A stretch of DNA of 64,000 bases from Bimuria novae-zelandiae CBS 107.79 (Eukaryota > Ascomycota > Dothideomycetes > Pleosporales > Didymosphaeriaceae), in assembly GCA_010015655.1 (NCBI GenBank), contig ML976664.1:62001-126000 (forward strand). Reading direction: 5' to 3'. The translations under genes and the position numbers were made by a program. The notes beneath the pieces were generated by a model. It did no database searches. It had not been told where the DNA came from and saw only the letters and a program-made list of their open reading frames with translations. Positions 45,196 through 57,391 of this stretch are shown piece after piece (the first letter of the stretch is position 1; the number at the start of each line of letters is the position of its first letter).

Positions 45196-46124
45196 TGCGA
45201 ACCATGATCTGAGGTGTCGGGAAATATGTTTGTGTTGCCAATGCTCATAATATAATCATGTACCCTGGTGTAAAATCAGGAACCTTCTTCGCGACACTTG
45301 ACGTGGGCGGACAAAGAGGGTCACTGTTATTCACTGTTTTGCTGTCCTATTCACCCACGGATCGGGCATAGTCATCCCCAAACCCAGCCCAGCTGCACAG
45401 ATACAGTCGGCCAATATTAAACTCATCGCGACGATCGGAAGCCACGCGCATTAAACAATGTACCAGAGTCCAAGCTAGAATTCTTCTTTAGACATTGACC
45501 TCGCCTTCGTGCACATGCGAAGGGACCAACGCGGTGGGGTGGCGAAGCCTACGTCGACATCAACATCAACAAGCCATGCAGACTGATACATCGAATCGCA
45601 ACGGGTACTTCCCGTTCAACTGCAAGTGTATCTTTAACTGTTACAGTACTTGCAGCAAGACACATCACCACATTGCTCTTTTCACACCTAACCGCTTAAT
45701 GTCCACCAAGCTCAGTGAAATTGAGCATCCCTTCATATTCCTGCAACCCTGCCGCAGACAGCAATAAACGATACAACCCCGTAGTACACCAGGGCCACGC
45801 CACAGTAAAGTAATCACCGAAAACGCATTCCAAAGCCCAAAAGCATCATCTTGAGGCGCAGTACGCCACCTCGACAAGCTACTTCACCGATCACATTTCA
45901 CACATGCAGAAAGCGACTCTAGTCCAAAAACAACATTCAAATAAAACAGACGATTGATTTTCATTCCAGTGTACAGACGAAAGGTATACAGTGAACAGAC
46001 TAAATTGAAGACAAGATAGGTATAAAGCCATGAGCCTCGAAGAATTAAGGCTCTAACACATATAGAAACACTCCGGGCACGCTATGCAAAAGTCCAACCA
46101 CATCGCGCACGGTGCGGCGAAAGC
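45196..46124. other. Intergenic, no gene seen
   Basis: About 930 bp between the UstYa-like gene start and the 3' end of the glucanosyltransferase. Only short frames; it includes the glucanosyltransferase 3' untranslated region. Confidence 0.4.
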
Positions 46125-47800
46125 TTACAGCAAGATCATCGCAGCACCGGACGCGACGGCGCCAATCAGGTAGGCTCCGATACCGAAGTAGCCGACCGAG
46201 ACGTGGGAGACGGTGAGGCCACCGGCGGCGGCACCGGGGCTGCCACTTCCAGATTTGGCGCCAGTCTCAGCAGCAGCAGCGCCGCCGGAAAGGGTACCAG
46301 TTCCATCCTCACCAGCCTGTTGAAGAAGGGTGCCGCAGCTAGCGGCGGCGGTGGCAGCAGCCTGCTTGAGAGTGGCAGAGCCCTTGAAATCGCAGGCATC
46401 CTTGGCCTTGTTCTGGGACTTGTAGTAGGCGTTGAGAGCGAAAGCGAGCTGCTCCTTGGGTGTGCACATGCCATAAGCGCCATAAGGGCCCACGGTATGG
46501 TTGCGGTTGATGCCCGCGCAGTACTTGCCCTCGTCCATACCGCAGACGACGCCGAAGAGCGAACCAACCTCCTTGTCGCTGGAAACGGATGCGTCAACAT
46601 CACACGCGATGGTGTCCATCATGCAGCTACAAGCTTGGGCATTGACAACAGGAGGGAGAGGGTCAGAAGCCGCACCCCAATCACTGTTAACGCTAGGGCA
46701 CTTGGCAGCAGCGGTGTTGGTAGGGCTGTACTCGTTCATCTTAACGCCGGTAGGTGTAGCCTTGGCAATTTCCTTGGAGAGGTTGTCGAAGTCGCCGTTG
46801 GGCTCGACCTTGCCGTTCTTAATTTCGACGAGACCGAACTTGTTGGCTTCCTCATTGTACATGTAGACGATACCGCCAGACCAGACATCGTTCATCTCGT
46901 CGCCGTACAGAGTTCCAACCTCGGTGAAAAGACGATCCTTGGGGGGGTTCTCTTCGCGCATCGTGTTGCAGCCATACTCGGCAAAGAAGACGGGAACGTT
47001 GTACTTGGCGAATTCCTTAGTGCGCACATCGAAGCCGGACTCCTTAAACGACGAGTTGCCGCACCAGGAATAAATGTTGTAACCCCAGAAGTCAATGGCA
47101 TCGGAGCGATCACCACAGTCGAAGAAGTTTGCGAGGTTCTCGCGGATGTCAGCGTCGTCATTGGTAGCGTAACCAACACCAATCTGGCGATAGCCCTTGG
47201 ATTTGATATACGACTTGGAGTCACGGACGGCGGCCTTGACAAAGGCACTAGCGAAGGTGTTGTTCTTCTGGTTGGAGACCTCGTTACCAGCAAAGAAACC
47301 TAGTGTATTGCTGTACAGCGCCATCTCGTCGATGACGGACGTGTAGCGCTCGAAGAGGGGCGTGTTCCATTCGGGGTCGTCACGGTTGATGGACGTCTTA
47401 GGCTCGGATAAATCCGCGACAACGTAGATGCCGGCATCTTGCAGGGCTTCCATGCACTCCTTGTGATCCTTTTTGGGGTCAATGGCGTACACGCGAATGG
47501 TGTTGGTGCGTAACTTCTTCAGGTACTCGATGTCGCGCTTGCACGCGGTCGTATCGGCCAACGGATCCGTGTAGTCGGAGTCTGAGCCGGTCGCACCACC
47601 GGCCTCGACACCCTGTTGGTAGGCCACGCCACGCATAAAGCTGGGAAGAGATTAGTCGAGCTCGTGCATAGTATCCTAGCTACTCACAATTGTGTGCCAT
47701 TGGTCTTGTAGAAGAATTTGCTGCCTTTGATAACGATAGGGTCGACTTGCGCCAGAGTTGTGGCTGCGAACAGCACCGAGGCTGCGAGGGAAAGCTTCAT
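46125..47800 (-). CDS. GEL/GAS family: GPI-anchored 1,3-beta-glucanosyltransferase (GH72 with X8 module)
   Basis: Exon 47,800-47,688 and exon 47,640-46,125 around a 47-bp intron give 542 residues. Order: signal peptide (MKLSLAASVLFAATTLA), GH72 barrel (about 20-340), X8/CBM43 cysteine-rich module (about 360-460, with ACSCMMDTIACDV, VVCGMDEGKYCAGI), a Ser/Gly/Ala-rich spacer and a hydrophobic GPI-addition tail ending AAMILL. Catalytic glutamates are visible in FFAGNEVSNQ (acid/base, near 158) and VFFAEYGCNT (nucleophile, near 259). The enzyme splits a beta-1,3-glucan chain and transfers it to another, elongating wall glucan outside the plasma membrane. It is transcribed away from the beta-1,3-glucan synthase gene that makes its substrate, 2.9 kb apart. 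Confidence 0.95.
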
Positions 47801-50697
47801 GTTGAACTAAGTTCTATACCTAGGTATGCTTGATTGACGGCGAAGCGCGACGAAGCACTTTGCGGCCGTGATTAGTGACCACCGTGAATGACGGAAAGAG
47901 GGTTTGTGGAGGCGCGTGTCGCAAAGAAGGTGCCGAAGGCAGAAGGAGCGTCGGGTTGAATTAAAACAAGTATCTGTAGAGAGTGATGTGGGAAAACAGG
48001 AAAGAATGAGGAAACACGCGTGAAGCAGCCCGAGTAAAAGAGTGTATGGAGTGCTGAGGCGCGCAGCGAACTGAAGCTCACACGGGGTTTGTTAAACCCC
48101 TGAGTCTCGAAACGGCCTAGCGCTGTTCTAAGCCCCGTCGCAATCTTCCGTCTGTGAAAGCACACCAACGAAGCAGAGGTCGTTGCAATGCCCGGGTACA
48201 GCGAGGCTCTGACGGTGCCTTCATTTTCAATTTCTTTCTCTTTGTTCCGTCGAACAATCAAGTCTGTATGACCTGTATCTGTACCATAGAACGGCATCGT
48301 GCACATAAAGCGATCCGCGCGTCTGGATGGACAACACAAAACGCCCCACCCGTGCCTGCGTCAAAATCCTAAATTAAGGCTTCTGGAACTCCACCACGGA
48401 CTGGTGACGAGACACGGCGCTTTGACCCAGCCGCTGGCAGTATCCGTGCGACTCCATGTCACTTGTCAAAACGCCGTGGCAGACGGTGCTACGCGGGGCG
48501 GTTTGGAGGCGTTGCTCGTCTTGAGCTAGTTGCGCCAGGCAGAGGTACTAGTGGACGGAAGTACTCATAGAACTGAGAGATCTATCACCGTGCCATAGCA
48601 GAACCTCGAGTCCAAACCGTAGTTGAATGTTGCAGACTTTGCTGTATACCCTGTACACTACCTCGTTAATCAATCTGTACAATGTGCAAGTAGACGGTCA
48701 ATGACGCGAAGGACAGCACGGCGGCGCGGTTCAGCACAACGGCGAGTGTTCGGTGCATGCATGTTGCTGAGCAGTGAAGAATCCGCCGCATCCGCAAAGG
48801 GCAGTTGTGGAGATGGCCGATCTACTTATGGAGACGGCTTCGGAGTTTGCAGCTGGTGAACAGGCCATGATGCGTAATCAGGCTTGCGTAAGGCGCCAAC
48901 TGAAATGGATAAAGCGCTTTATGGGCGGCCATTTCGGATACATGATGGAGGCCGCGCCGCCTGAGAGTAGTCCTGTGGCTGGGTCAGCAATCTCGATTTG
49001 ACCCGCTGTACATAAGGTACCGTTCTAAGTTCTAACCTGCCACGCGGCGGCGGCCTCGGAGGCTAGCACATACAGGCATGAGCACACGTAGAGTATATTC
49101 AGAAACAGGGCAATTTGATAATTATTCTACGAGCCAGGACCCATGCAAAGTATGTAGTGCGGGAGGCGAGGATAATTTCGTCACTGGCGATAACGCTAAA
49201 TATATGCCTTCATCTATGGGCATGCAGACTCCAGGAGAATAATTTGCGAGCAGCGGAGCGCGTTCGTGGCCGCGATTGTTGCACTTGTTGAGGCTTCTGA
49301 GTCTGATCGAAGCCTTCAGCCCCGTTGGGCGGCGAAGGTCGAGGACGTTGAATGGCAGGGCAAGGACGCACGGCGGCGCCACCGGTCGGTGAAAAGCCAT
49401 CCTCGGCAATAAGCCTATCGCTATCGATTTGCTGAGGGACGGGCAAGTTCGCGCGGCCAATATTTTGTCGGTCGTGGCGGTTCCGAGAGAGGCCATGCCG
49501 TTTTGCGCTGACTACGTTTGATCGCCGGACGGGACTGTCTGCCGCACATCGTCCATTTGCCAGAGAGTTGTGCGCCCACGGCCAGCCTTCATGACGTGCT
49601 GCAAACGGGCGGTTGGTTGACGGCGGTCCAGCGCTTCGTGCTTGGTTACCATCCGCCGTCTACCCAACCGAGCGACCTCTGTTGATGCTGCGTCTGCGAG
49701 GATTCTCGCGCGCGAAGTGTACGTGTAGACTACGTGGGTGGGGATCGGGACAGGGTGGTGTGAGTAGTGATGATATTTTTACAATGCCGATCTTCTCTCG
49801 TGCCCTACACGACGATCCCGCCACGCTCGCGTACACAAACAGCATTCCAGGAAAGCACTCACACGCGGGCAGCGCTGGAGGAAGAGGCAATTGCGTAGGT
49901 AGATGGGCAATCGAATCTCCCGTACCGTGCTAGACAAGCGACGGCAGTGGCGAGCGCTGCAGCTCCAGTCAATGTCAAGGAGATCCTGGGCGGGTCCCGC
50001 TAGGAGCGTTGAGGCGAGGATGCACGCCAAGGTATGAGCATCCTGACCCAGCCCCTGAGTGAATGGCCGTTCCCATAAACCCGCCCGCTCCCTGCCCTCC
50101 TCCACATTCTTCTTGCACGTCGCTCTCTTCCCCCAGGCCGTCGACCCCTCCCGTGTCTTCTTTTTCCTTCAGTCTGTCGTTTGCATAGCATTGCGAGTGA
50201 CCTTGCGTGTTGTGCCTGCCATACAGCGCGGAGATCCGTTGCGGTTTGGACTAGCAGCCACTGCCGCGCGTGTAGCAGCATCGTTGTTGTCGAAGCAACA
50301 GCGCCCGCTAGTTGCCAGTTAACTGCTGCACCCACCGGACCGTCACTCGCTCTCAAATCCCTTTGCCTCCCGACAGTCGCCTAACAAAGCACAACCTCGA
50401 CGCCGGGATAAACAAGCGGGTCCGCTTCACCTCTCGCTCGCAAATTCCTCACGTAAACACCTGGACGCTCATCCGCCCGCCACACTCGCTTCCCTCGATT
50501 CTGCAGCCGCGCTCTACCTCGCAACCACGAGGCTGTTCCAGTAAAATTAATCGCACTCCAGTTGCTCCTAATGCCCATTGTTTGAGGTAGGCTCGCTCCG
50601 ACCGCTCGCGTTTCAGGCCCGGTCCGCACCGAGCCACCCGAGCACTTGTGTTGACAGCCGCCAACAGCTTTACCTCGCACCTTAATTGACTGCCACC
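47801..50697. promoter_or_regulatory. Long shared upstream region between two divergent cell-wall genes
   Basis: 2.9 kb of normal composition between the start codons of the glucanosyltransferase (minus) and glucan synthase (plus). Short frames on both strands show no recognisable motif or plausible splice chain. Pyrimidine-rich blocks (for example 50,100-50,170 and 50,400-50,540) lie upstream of the synthase start, as in many fungal promoters and leaders. A divergent promoter serving both genes is possible but not shown. Confidence 0.4.
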
Positions 50698-53600
50698 ATG
50701 TCTGCACACCCGCAAGGCCAAGGGGGGCACTATGACGATGGCTACGGCCATCAGGGCCAAGATGCCTACTACCACGACGATCAGTACGGCCAGTACCACG
50801 ACGACCAGCGTGGCGCCTACCACGACCAGCAAGGTCACGGCGATGCTTATTACGACGAATCGTACGCGTCACATCCCCGAGCAGATCGGACAATCGGCTA
50901 ACCGAGACGCAGAGCCTACTATGACGGCCAGCAGGGCGGCCAGTATCAACAGCAGAACGGCTACTACGATGATCGTGGCCAGCAGGGCTATCAAGACGAG
51001 TATTACAATGATCAGTATTACGACCAGGGAGGACACGGGCAGGAAGGCTATGCGTGAGTTTCATCCAAAATACCTACTCGATCCCTCACTAACGACGCGC
51101 AGCGCACGACCCCGCCGACAGCACGACTCCGAAGAGGACTCCGAGACCTTCAGCGACTTTACAATGCGCTCGGACATGGCCCGTGCCACGGACATGGACT
51201 ACTACGGCCGTGGTGACGAACGCTACAACAGCTACAACGGCGGCCAATACCGTCCCCCTTCGTCCCAGATCTCCTACGGCGGCAACCGCTCATCGGGTGC
51301 ATCGACGCCCATATACGGCATGGACTACACAAACGCCTTGCCCCCAGGCCAGAGATCGAGGGAGCCATACCCGGCGTGGACCGCTGAGGCCCAAATCCCA
51401 TGCACCAAGGAAGAGATAGAGGACATCTTCCTGGAGCTCACTGCCAAGTTCGGTTTCCAGCGTGACAGCATGAGGAATGTGTATGATCATTTCATGACTC
51501 TGCTCGATTCCCGCGCTTCTCGTATGTCTCCCAACCAGGCTCTTCTCTCGCTCCACGCCGACTACATCGGTGGCGAGAACGCCAACTACCGTCGTTGGTA
51601 TTTTGCCGCCCATCTTGATCTCGATGATGCCGTTGGATTCTCGAACATGAAACTCGGAAAGGCGAACCGAAGGACGCGAAAAGCCCGTAAGGCAGCTAAG
51701 AAGGCAGCTTCGGAAAACCCCTCGAACGAGCAAGAAGTTCTGGAGGCGTACGAAGGCGACAACAGTCTCGAAGCCGCCGAATACCGGTGGAAGACCCGTA
51801 TGAACCGTATGTCCCAGCAAGATCGCGTGCGTCAGATCGCTCTTTACCTGCTCGTCTGGGGCGAAGCTAATCAGGTCCGTTACATGCCTGAATGCATCTG
51901 CTTCATTTTCAAGTGTGCCGACGACTGGCTCAACTCGCCTGCCGGCCAAGCGCAGACCGAGCCTGTTGAAGAATTTACCTATCTCAACAACGTGATTACT
52001 CCGCTATACCAGTTTTGTCGAGACCAGGGTTACGAGATCCAGGACGGCAAGTACGTCCGCCGTGAGCGCGATCACGCCGCCATTATCGGCTACGATGATA
52101 TCAACCAGCTTTTTTGGTACCCTGAGGGTCTGGAGCGCATCGTGATGGAAGACAAGTCTCGTCTCGTAGACTTGCCTCCTGCCGAGCGATTCACTAAGCT
52201 GAAGGACGTTGTGTGGAAGAAGGTGTTCTTCAAGACGTACTACGAGCGACGATCGTGGTTCCACATGATCGTCAATTTCAACCGCATTTGGATCATCCAC
52301 GTTGCCGCTTTCTGGTTCTACACAGCGTACAACTCGAAACCCGTCTACACGAAGAAATACGAACAGCAAATCGACCAGCAACCCACAGACGCTGCAACAT
52401 TGTCTGCTGTGGGTCTCGGCGGTACTGTTGCTGCCTTCATCCAATTGATGGCAACGCTCTGCGAATGGGCTTACGTTCCCCGAAAATGGGCTGGTGCTCA
52501 GCACTTGACGAAGCGGTTACTCTTCGTCCTCCTCGTCCTGGTCATCAACGCTGCTCCTTCGGTGTACATCTTCATCATGGATAAACAACAAGGCACCCTT
52601 CCCAAGATCCTAGGAATTGTCCAGTTCATCATCGCCTTGTTCACGTTCTTCTTCTTCTCGGTCATGCCTTTGGGCGGTCTCTTCGGCAGCTACATGAAGC
52701 GCAACTCCAGGCAATACGTCGCTAGTCAGACTTTTACGGCTAGCTACCCCCGCCTCAAGGGCAACGACATGTGGATGTCTTACGGACTCTGGGTGATGGT
52801 CTTTGCTGCGAAGTTTGCCGAGTCCTACTTCTTCTTGACCCTCTCCCTCAAGGACCCCATTCGCATTCTTTCCCACATGCGGAAGCCTGCCTGCGTGGGT
52901 GACAAGATCATAAAAGATATGTTGTGCAAGTACCAGCCTCGGATCCTTCTTGGCCTCATGTACTTCACCAGTTTGGTCCTCTTCTTCTTGGATACCTATC
53001 TCTGGTACATCATTCTCAACATGATATTCTCGGTATCTCGCTCCTTCTACCTCGGTATCTCGATCTGGACACCCTGGAGGAATATTTTCTCTCGTCTCCC
53101 CAAGCGTATCTATTCTAAGGTCCTGGCCACAACCGACATGGAGATCAAGTATAAGCCCAAAGTGCTCATCTCCCAGATCTGGAACGCCATTGTCATTTCG
53201 ATGTATCGTGAGCATCTCCTGGCTATTGATCATGTTCAGAAGCTCCTCTACCACCAGGTGCCTTCCGAGCAAGAGGGAAAGAGGACCCTGCGTGCGCCTA
53301 CGTTCTTTGTCTCCCAGGAAGATCATTCGTTCAAGACGGAGTTTTTCCCTGCTCAGAGCGAGGCCGAGCGTCGCATCTCATTCTTCGCGCAGTCACTCTC
53401 CACTCCGATTCCTGAGCCACTGCCTGTTGACAACATGCCTACCTTCACCGTTCTGATTCCCCACTACAGCGAGAAGATTCTTCTGTCGCTGCGCGAGATT
53501 ATTCGTGAGGACGAGCCCTACTCCCGCGTCACTCTTTTGGAATATCTTAAGCAACTCCACCCCCACGAGTGGGACTGCTTTGTTAAGGATACAAAGATTC

Positions 53601-56600
53601 TTGCCGACGAGACATCTCAATACAACGGAGATTCTGAGAAGTCTGAGAAGGACACCGCCAAAAGCAAGATCGACGACCTCCCCTTTTACTGCATCGGTTT
53701 CAAGTCGGCTGCCCCTGAATACACCCTACGAACTCGTATTTGGGCCTCCCTTCGTTCCCAGACGCTGTACCGCACGATCTCTGGTTTCATGAATTACAGC
53801 CGTGCAATCAAGCTCCTTTATCGTGTCGAGAACCCTGAAGTCGTCCAGATGTTCGGTGGCAATTCTGACAAGCTTGAGCGTGAATTGGAACGCATGGCCC
53901 GACGCAAGTACAAGATTTGCGTATCCATGCAGCGTTATGCCAAGTTCTCGAAGGAGGAGCGCGAAAACACTGAGTTCTTGCTGCGAGCCTATCCCGATCT
54001 CCAGATTGCCTATCTCGATGAAGAACCCCCGCTCAACGAAGGTGACGAGCCTCGCATCTATTCTGCTCTCATCGATGGCCATTCCGAGATCATGGACAAC
54101 GGCATGCGTCGACCCAAGTTCCGCATTCAACTTTCTGGCAATCCTATCCTCGGCGATGGAAAGTCTGACAACCAGAATCACTGCATTATCTTCTACCGTG
54201 GCGAGTACATTCAGTTGATCGACGCCAACCAAGATAACTATCTGGAAGAGTGCCTCAAGATTCGTAGCGTACTGGCTGAGTTCGAAGAGATGACCACTGA
54301 CAACGTTTCTCCATACACACCTGGCGTTCCCAACCCCAACTTCAATCCCGTGGCCATTCTTGGAGCCCGTGAATATATCTTCTCCGAGAACATCGGTATC
54401 CTCGGTGACGTTGCCGCTGGAAAGGAACAGACTTTTGGTACTATGTTCGCCCGTACCCTCGCACAGATTGGTGGTAAATTGCATTACGGCCATCCTGATT
54501 TCCTCAATGGTATCTTCATGACAACCCGTGGCGGTGTTTCCAAAGCACAAAAGGGTCTCCACCTGAACGAGGATATCTACGCTGGTATGAACGCACTCCT
54601 TCGTGGTGGCAGGATCAAGCACTGCGAGTACTACCAGTGTGGTAAAGGTCGTGATCTTGGTTTTGGTTCCATTCTCAACTTCACCACCAAGATCGGTACT
54701 GGTATGGGCGAGCAAATGTTGTCGCGTGAATACTACTACCTGGGTACGCAATTGCCTCTCGACCGCTTCCTATCGTTCTACTACGCTCATCCGGGATTCC
54801 ACATCAACAACCTGTTCATCATGTTGTCGGTCCAATGTTTCATGTTTGTCCTACTTCACCTCGGAGCGCTCAAGCACGAATCGATTGTGTGTCGGTACAA
54901 CAAGGACACTCCGACAACCGATCCCCTGTGGCCCAACGGTTGCGCCAATTTGGTTCCTGTGTACGATTGGGTCGCTCGTTGTATCCTGTCAATTTTCATC
55001 GTCTTCTTCATCGCCTTCGTGCCGCTTGTGGTGCAAGAGCTGACGGAACGTGGTTTCTGGCGAGCTGCTACTCGTCTGGGCAAGCACTTTTCTTCGCTGT
55101 CACCTCTCTTCGAGGTCTTCGTCTGCCAGATCTATGCTAACGCCATTACCACCGACCTTTCGTTTGGCGGTGCCCGCTACATTGGTACCGGTCGTGGTTT
55201 CGCCACCGCACGTATTCCCTTCGGTATCTTGTACTCTCGATTCGCTGGACCTTCCATGTACCTGGGTGCTCGATCCCTGATGATGCTCCTATTCGGCACC
55301 CTTACCGTGTGGGGACCATGGTTGATCTATTTCTGGGCATCCCTGTTGGCCATGTGCATCTGTCCATTCGTCTTCAACCCCCACCAGTTCTCTTGGGACG
55401 ATTTCTTCATAGACTACCGCGAATACCTACGCTGGCTTTCTCGCGGCAATACCCGGTCTCACAGCGCCTCCTGGATTGGCTTCTGCCGTCTCTCGCGCAC
55501 ACGACTCACTGGTTACAAACGCAAGGCTCTCGGCGACCCGTCTTCCAAGCTGTCCGGCGATGTTCCACGTGCCCGGTTCGCTAACATCTTCATGGGCGAA
55601 ATCGTCGGACCTATTGTTTTGGTTGCCCTCACGCTCATTCCCTACCTCTTCATCAACTCGCAAACTGGTGTTCTGCCCTCGAACAATAACGGCAAGGCAC
55701 CCACACCGACCAATTCTCTGGTCCGCGTAGGGCTGGTTGCCTTTGGTCCTATTGCCGTCAATGCAGGTGTCTTGGGCGGTCTCTTTGCCCTGGCTTGCTG
55801 CGCTGGTCCCCTGTTGGGCATGTGCTGCAAGAAGTTCGGCGCTGTCCTAGCTGCCATTGCTCACGCTATTGCCGTCATTATGCTCTTCGCGTTCTGGGCG
55901 GTGATGATGTTCCTCGAGGGCTTCAACTTCACCAAGGCCTTGTTGGGCATGATTGCTGTGGTCGCCATCCAGCGATTCTTCTTCAAGCTCATCATCGCTC
56001 TTGTTCTTACACGTGAGTTCAAGGCTGACACGTCCAACATCGCCTGGTGGACTGGAAAATGGTACACTATGGGTTGGCACACGATCTCCCAACCTGGTCG
56101 CGAATTCCTTTGCAAAATCACGGAACTGGGCATGTTCGCTGCCGATTTCATTCTCGGTCACCTCATTCTGTTCATCATGCTTCCGGCTCTGTTGATGCCT
56201 ATGGCTGATAAGGTCCACTCTATCATGTTGTTCTGGCTCCGTCCCAGGTATGTTCCCTCAATCGTTTCGTGATTCGTATTGGACTAACAAGTGCAGCCGC
56301 CAAATCCGACCTCCTATTTATTCGTTGAAGCAAACCAAGCTACGAAGGAGACGGGTAGTGCGTTACGCTATCCTCTACTTTGTTCTCCTGATCGTCTTCA
56401 TCGCTATTATCGTGGGACCTTACGTCGCCGGCAAGTTCTTGAAGCTCAACTTCAAGATTCCGATGGATCTGTTGCAGCCTACCGGCCTGAACAACAACGA
56501 CACGACGTCGCAAATCACGGGTAGCTGCCGCCCCGAGCTCGGCGGGTGTCCCGGAGGCGCTGCAGATGCAGAAGCAACTGGCGAGGCCTCGGCGAAGTTC

Positions 56601-56621
56601 CGTCGATATATGGCCTTTTAA
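50698..56621 (+). CDS. FKS1: 1,3-beta-glucan synthase catalytic subunit (GT48)
   Basis: Exons 50,698-50,861, 50,913-51,053, 51,103-56,247 and 56,297-56,621 (introns 51, 49, 49 bp) give 1,924 residues, close to other Fks1 proteins. The N-terminus is disordered and very rich in Tyr, Gln, Gly and Asp (residues 1-100). Then come the FKS1 domain 1 (about 225-330), a first membrane cluster, the cytosolic catalytic region (about 780-1,350, with [20 protein letters not shown] and [20 protein letters not shown]) and a second membrane cluster. It polymerises UDP-glucose to beta-1,3-glucan at the plasma membrane with Rho1 as activator. Hot spot 1 reads FLTLSLKDP near residue 679 and hot spot 2 reads DWVARCIL near residue 1,390, both relevant to echinocandin response. 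The ATG at 50,698 has a CACC context and leads into the family's Q/Y-rich start. Confidence 0.96.
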
Positions 56622-57391
56622 AGTTCTGCGGACGAGTTGGATTTACTTTGAACTTGCATTGTACAACATGGCGCAAGCACGACTGCATGGAGAGTGGAGT
56701 CTCATAATGATTGTAATTTTTTGAGGTGATCGACCGGTGCAAGTATCTCTTTTGTGTTCCGGGTCTTGGGTTGGGCCAAGAGGCCCATCTCCTTTTTACT
56801 TCGTCCGCCGTTGGAGCGGCTGCGCATACACGATATGACACAAGGCTGGGTTTTGGTGGATTTGGCTGGCGAATATGTTAGATAAGCGTTTGCATTGAAT
56901 TAAATACACGGATCTTAGTGCGCTATCTGTCCCTGTATGTCCAGATGGCCGGGTGTAAAGTAGATGCAGTCAGCCACTGTATAGCTCGTCCTGGGGTAAC
57001 AACAAGGACTAAGACAAGTCTAAATTGAAGTGTTTTACACGACTTTGTATCTTCACGATTGGGATGTAACAAGTGTTGAGTGTTAGAGGGATGACTGTTG
57101 GTGCGCTAGCAGATCATATCCACGGGTAGTCGAATCGTGGTATGTGTGTATTGCAAGATAGATTTCAGCACCCACGAGGTTTGTGTGACCTGTCTCGGAA
57201 AGCAATGTCTTGTGTCAAAGTTGTGCTCATGGAGTGACATGGGTTGAAATTACTCGGCACGTGCGTGCGCGGCGCGTTCCTTCTCTTCCGACGTTCTCCG
57301 CAGCGGCGACGCTCAAACGAGAGCACTATCATTTTGGAGAAGTAAGCCTCAACAGCGCGCAACCACGGACAATACTTCTACCTCGCCTGCC
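56622..57391. other. Intergenic, no gene seen
   Basis: 770 bp with the 3' end of the glucan synthase transcript and the promoter of the palmitoyltransferase gene, both on the plus strand. No other feature supported. Confidence 0.4.

Noticed and set aside
43744..46124. Ribosomal-peptide (dikaritin-type) cluster around the UstYa-like gene
   Set aside because: No precursor with tandem core repeats and dibasic cleavage sites, no tyrosinase and no second UstYa gene were found on either side.
46203..47303. 366-residue plus-strand open frame
   Set aside because: Lies antisense to the GH72 gene, whose signal peptide, catalytic motifs and GPI tail are clear; the open frame reflects codon bias of the real gene.
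48360..50690. Several 70-230 residue frames between the two cell-wall genes
   Set aside because: They overlap on both strands, show Arg/Ser-rich low-complexity composition and no family resemblance.
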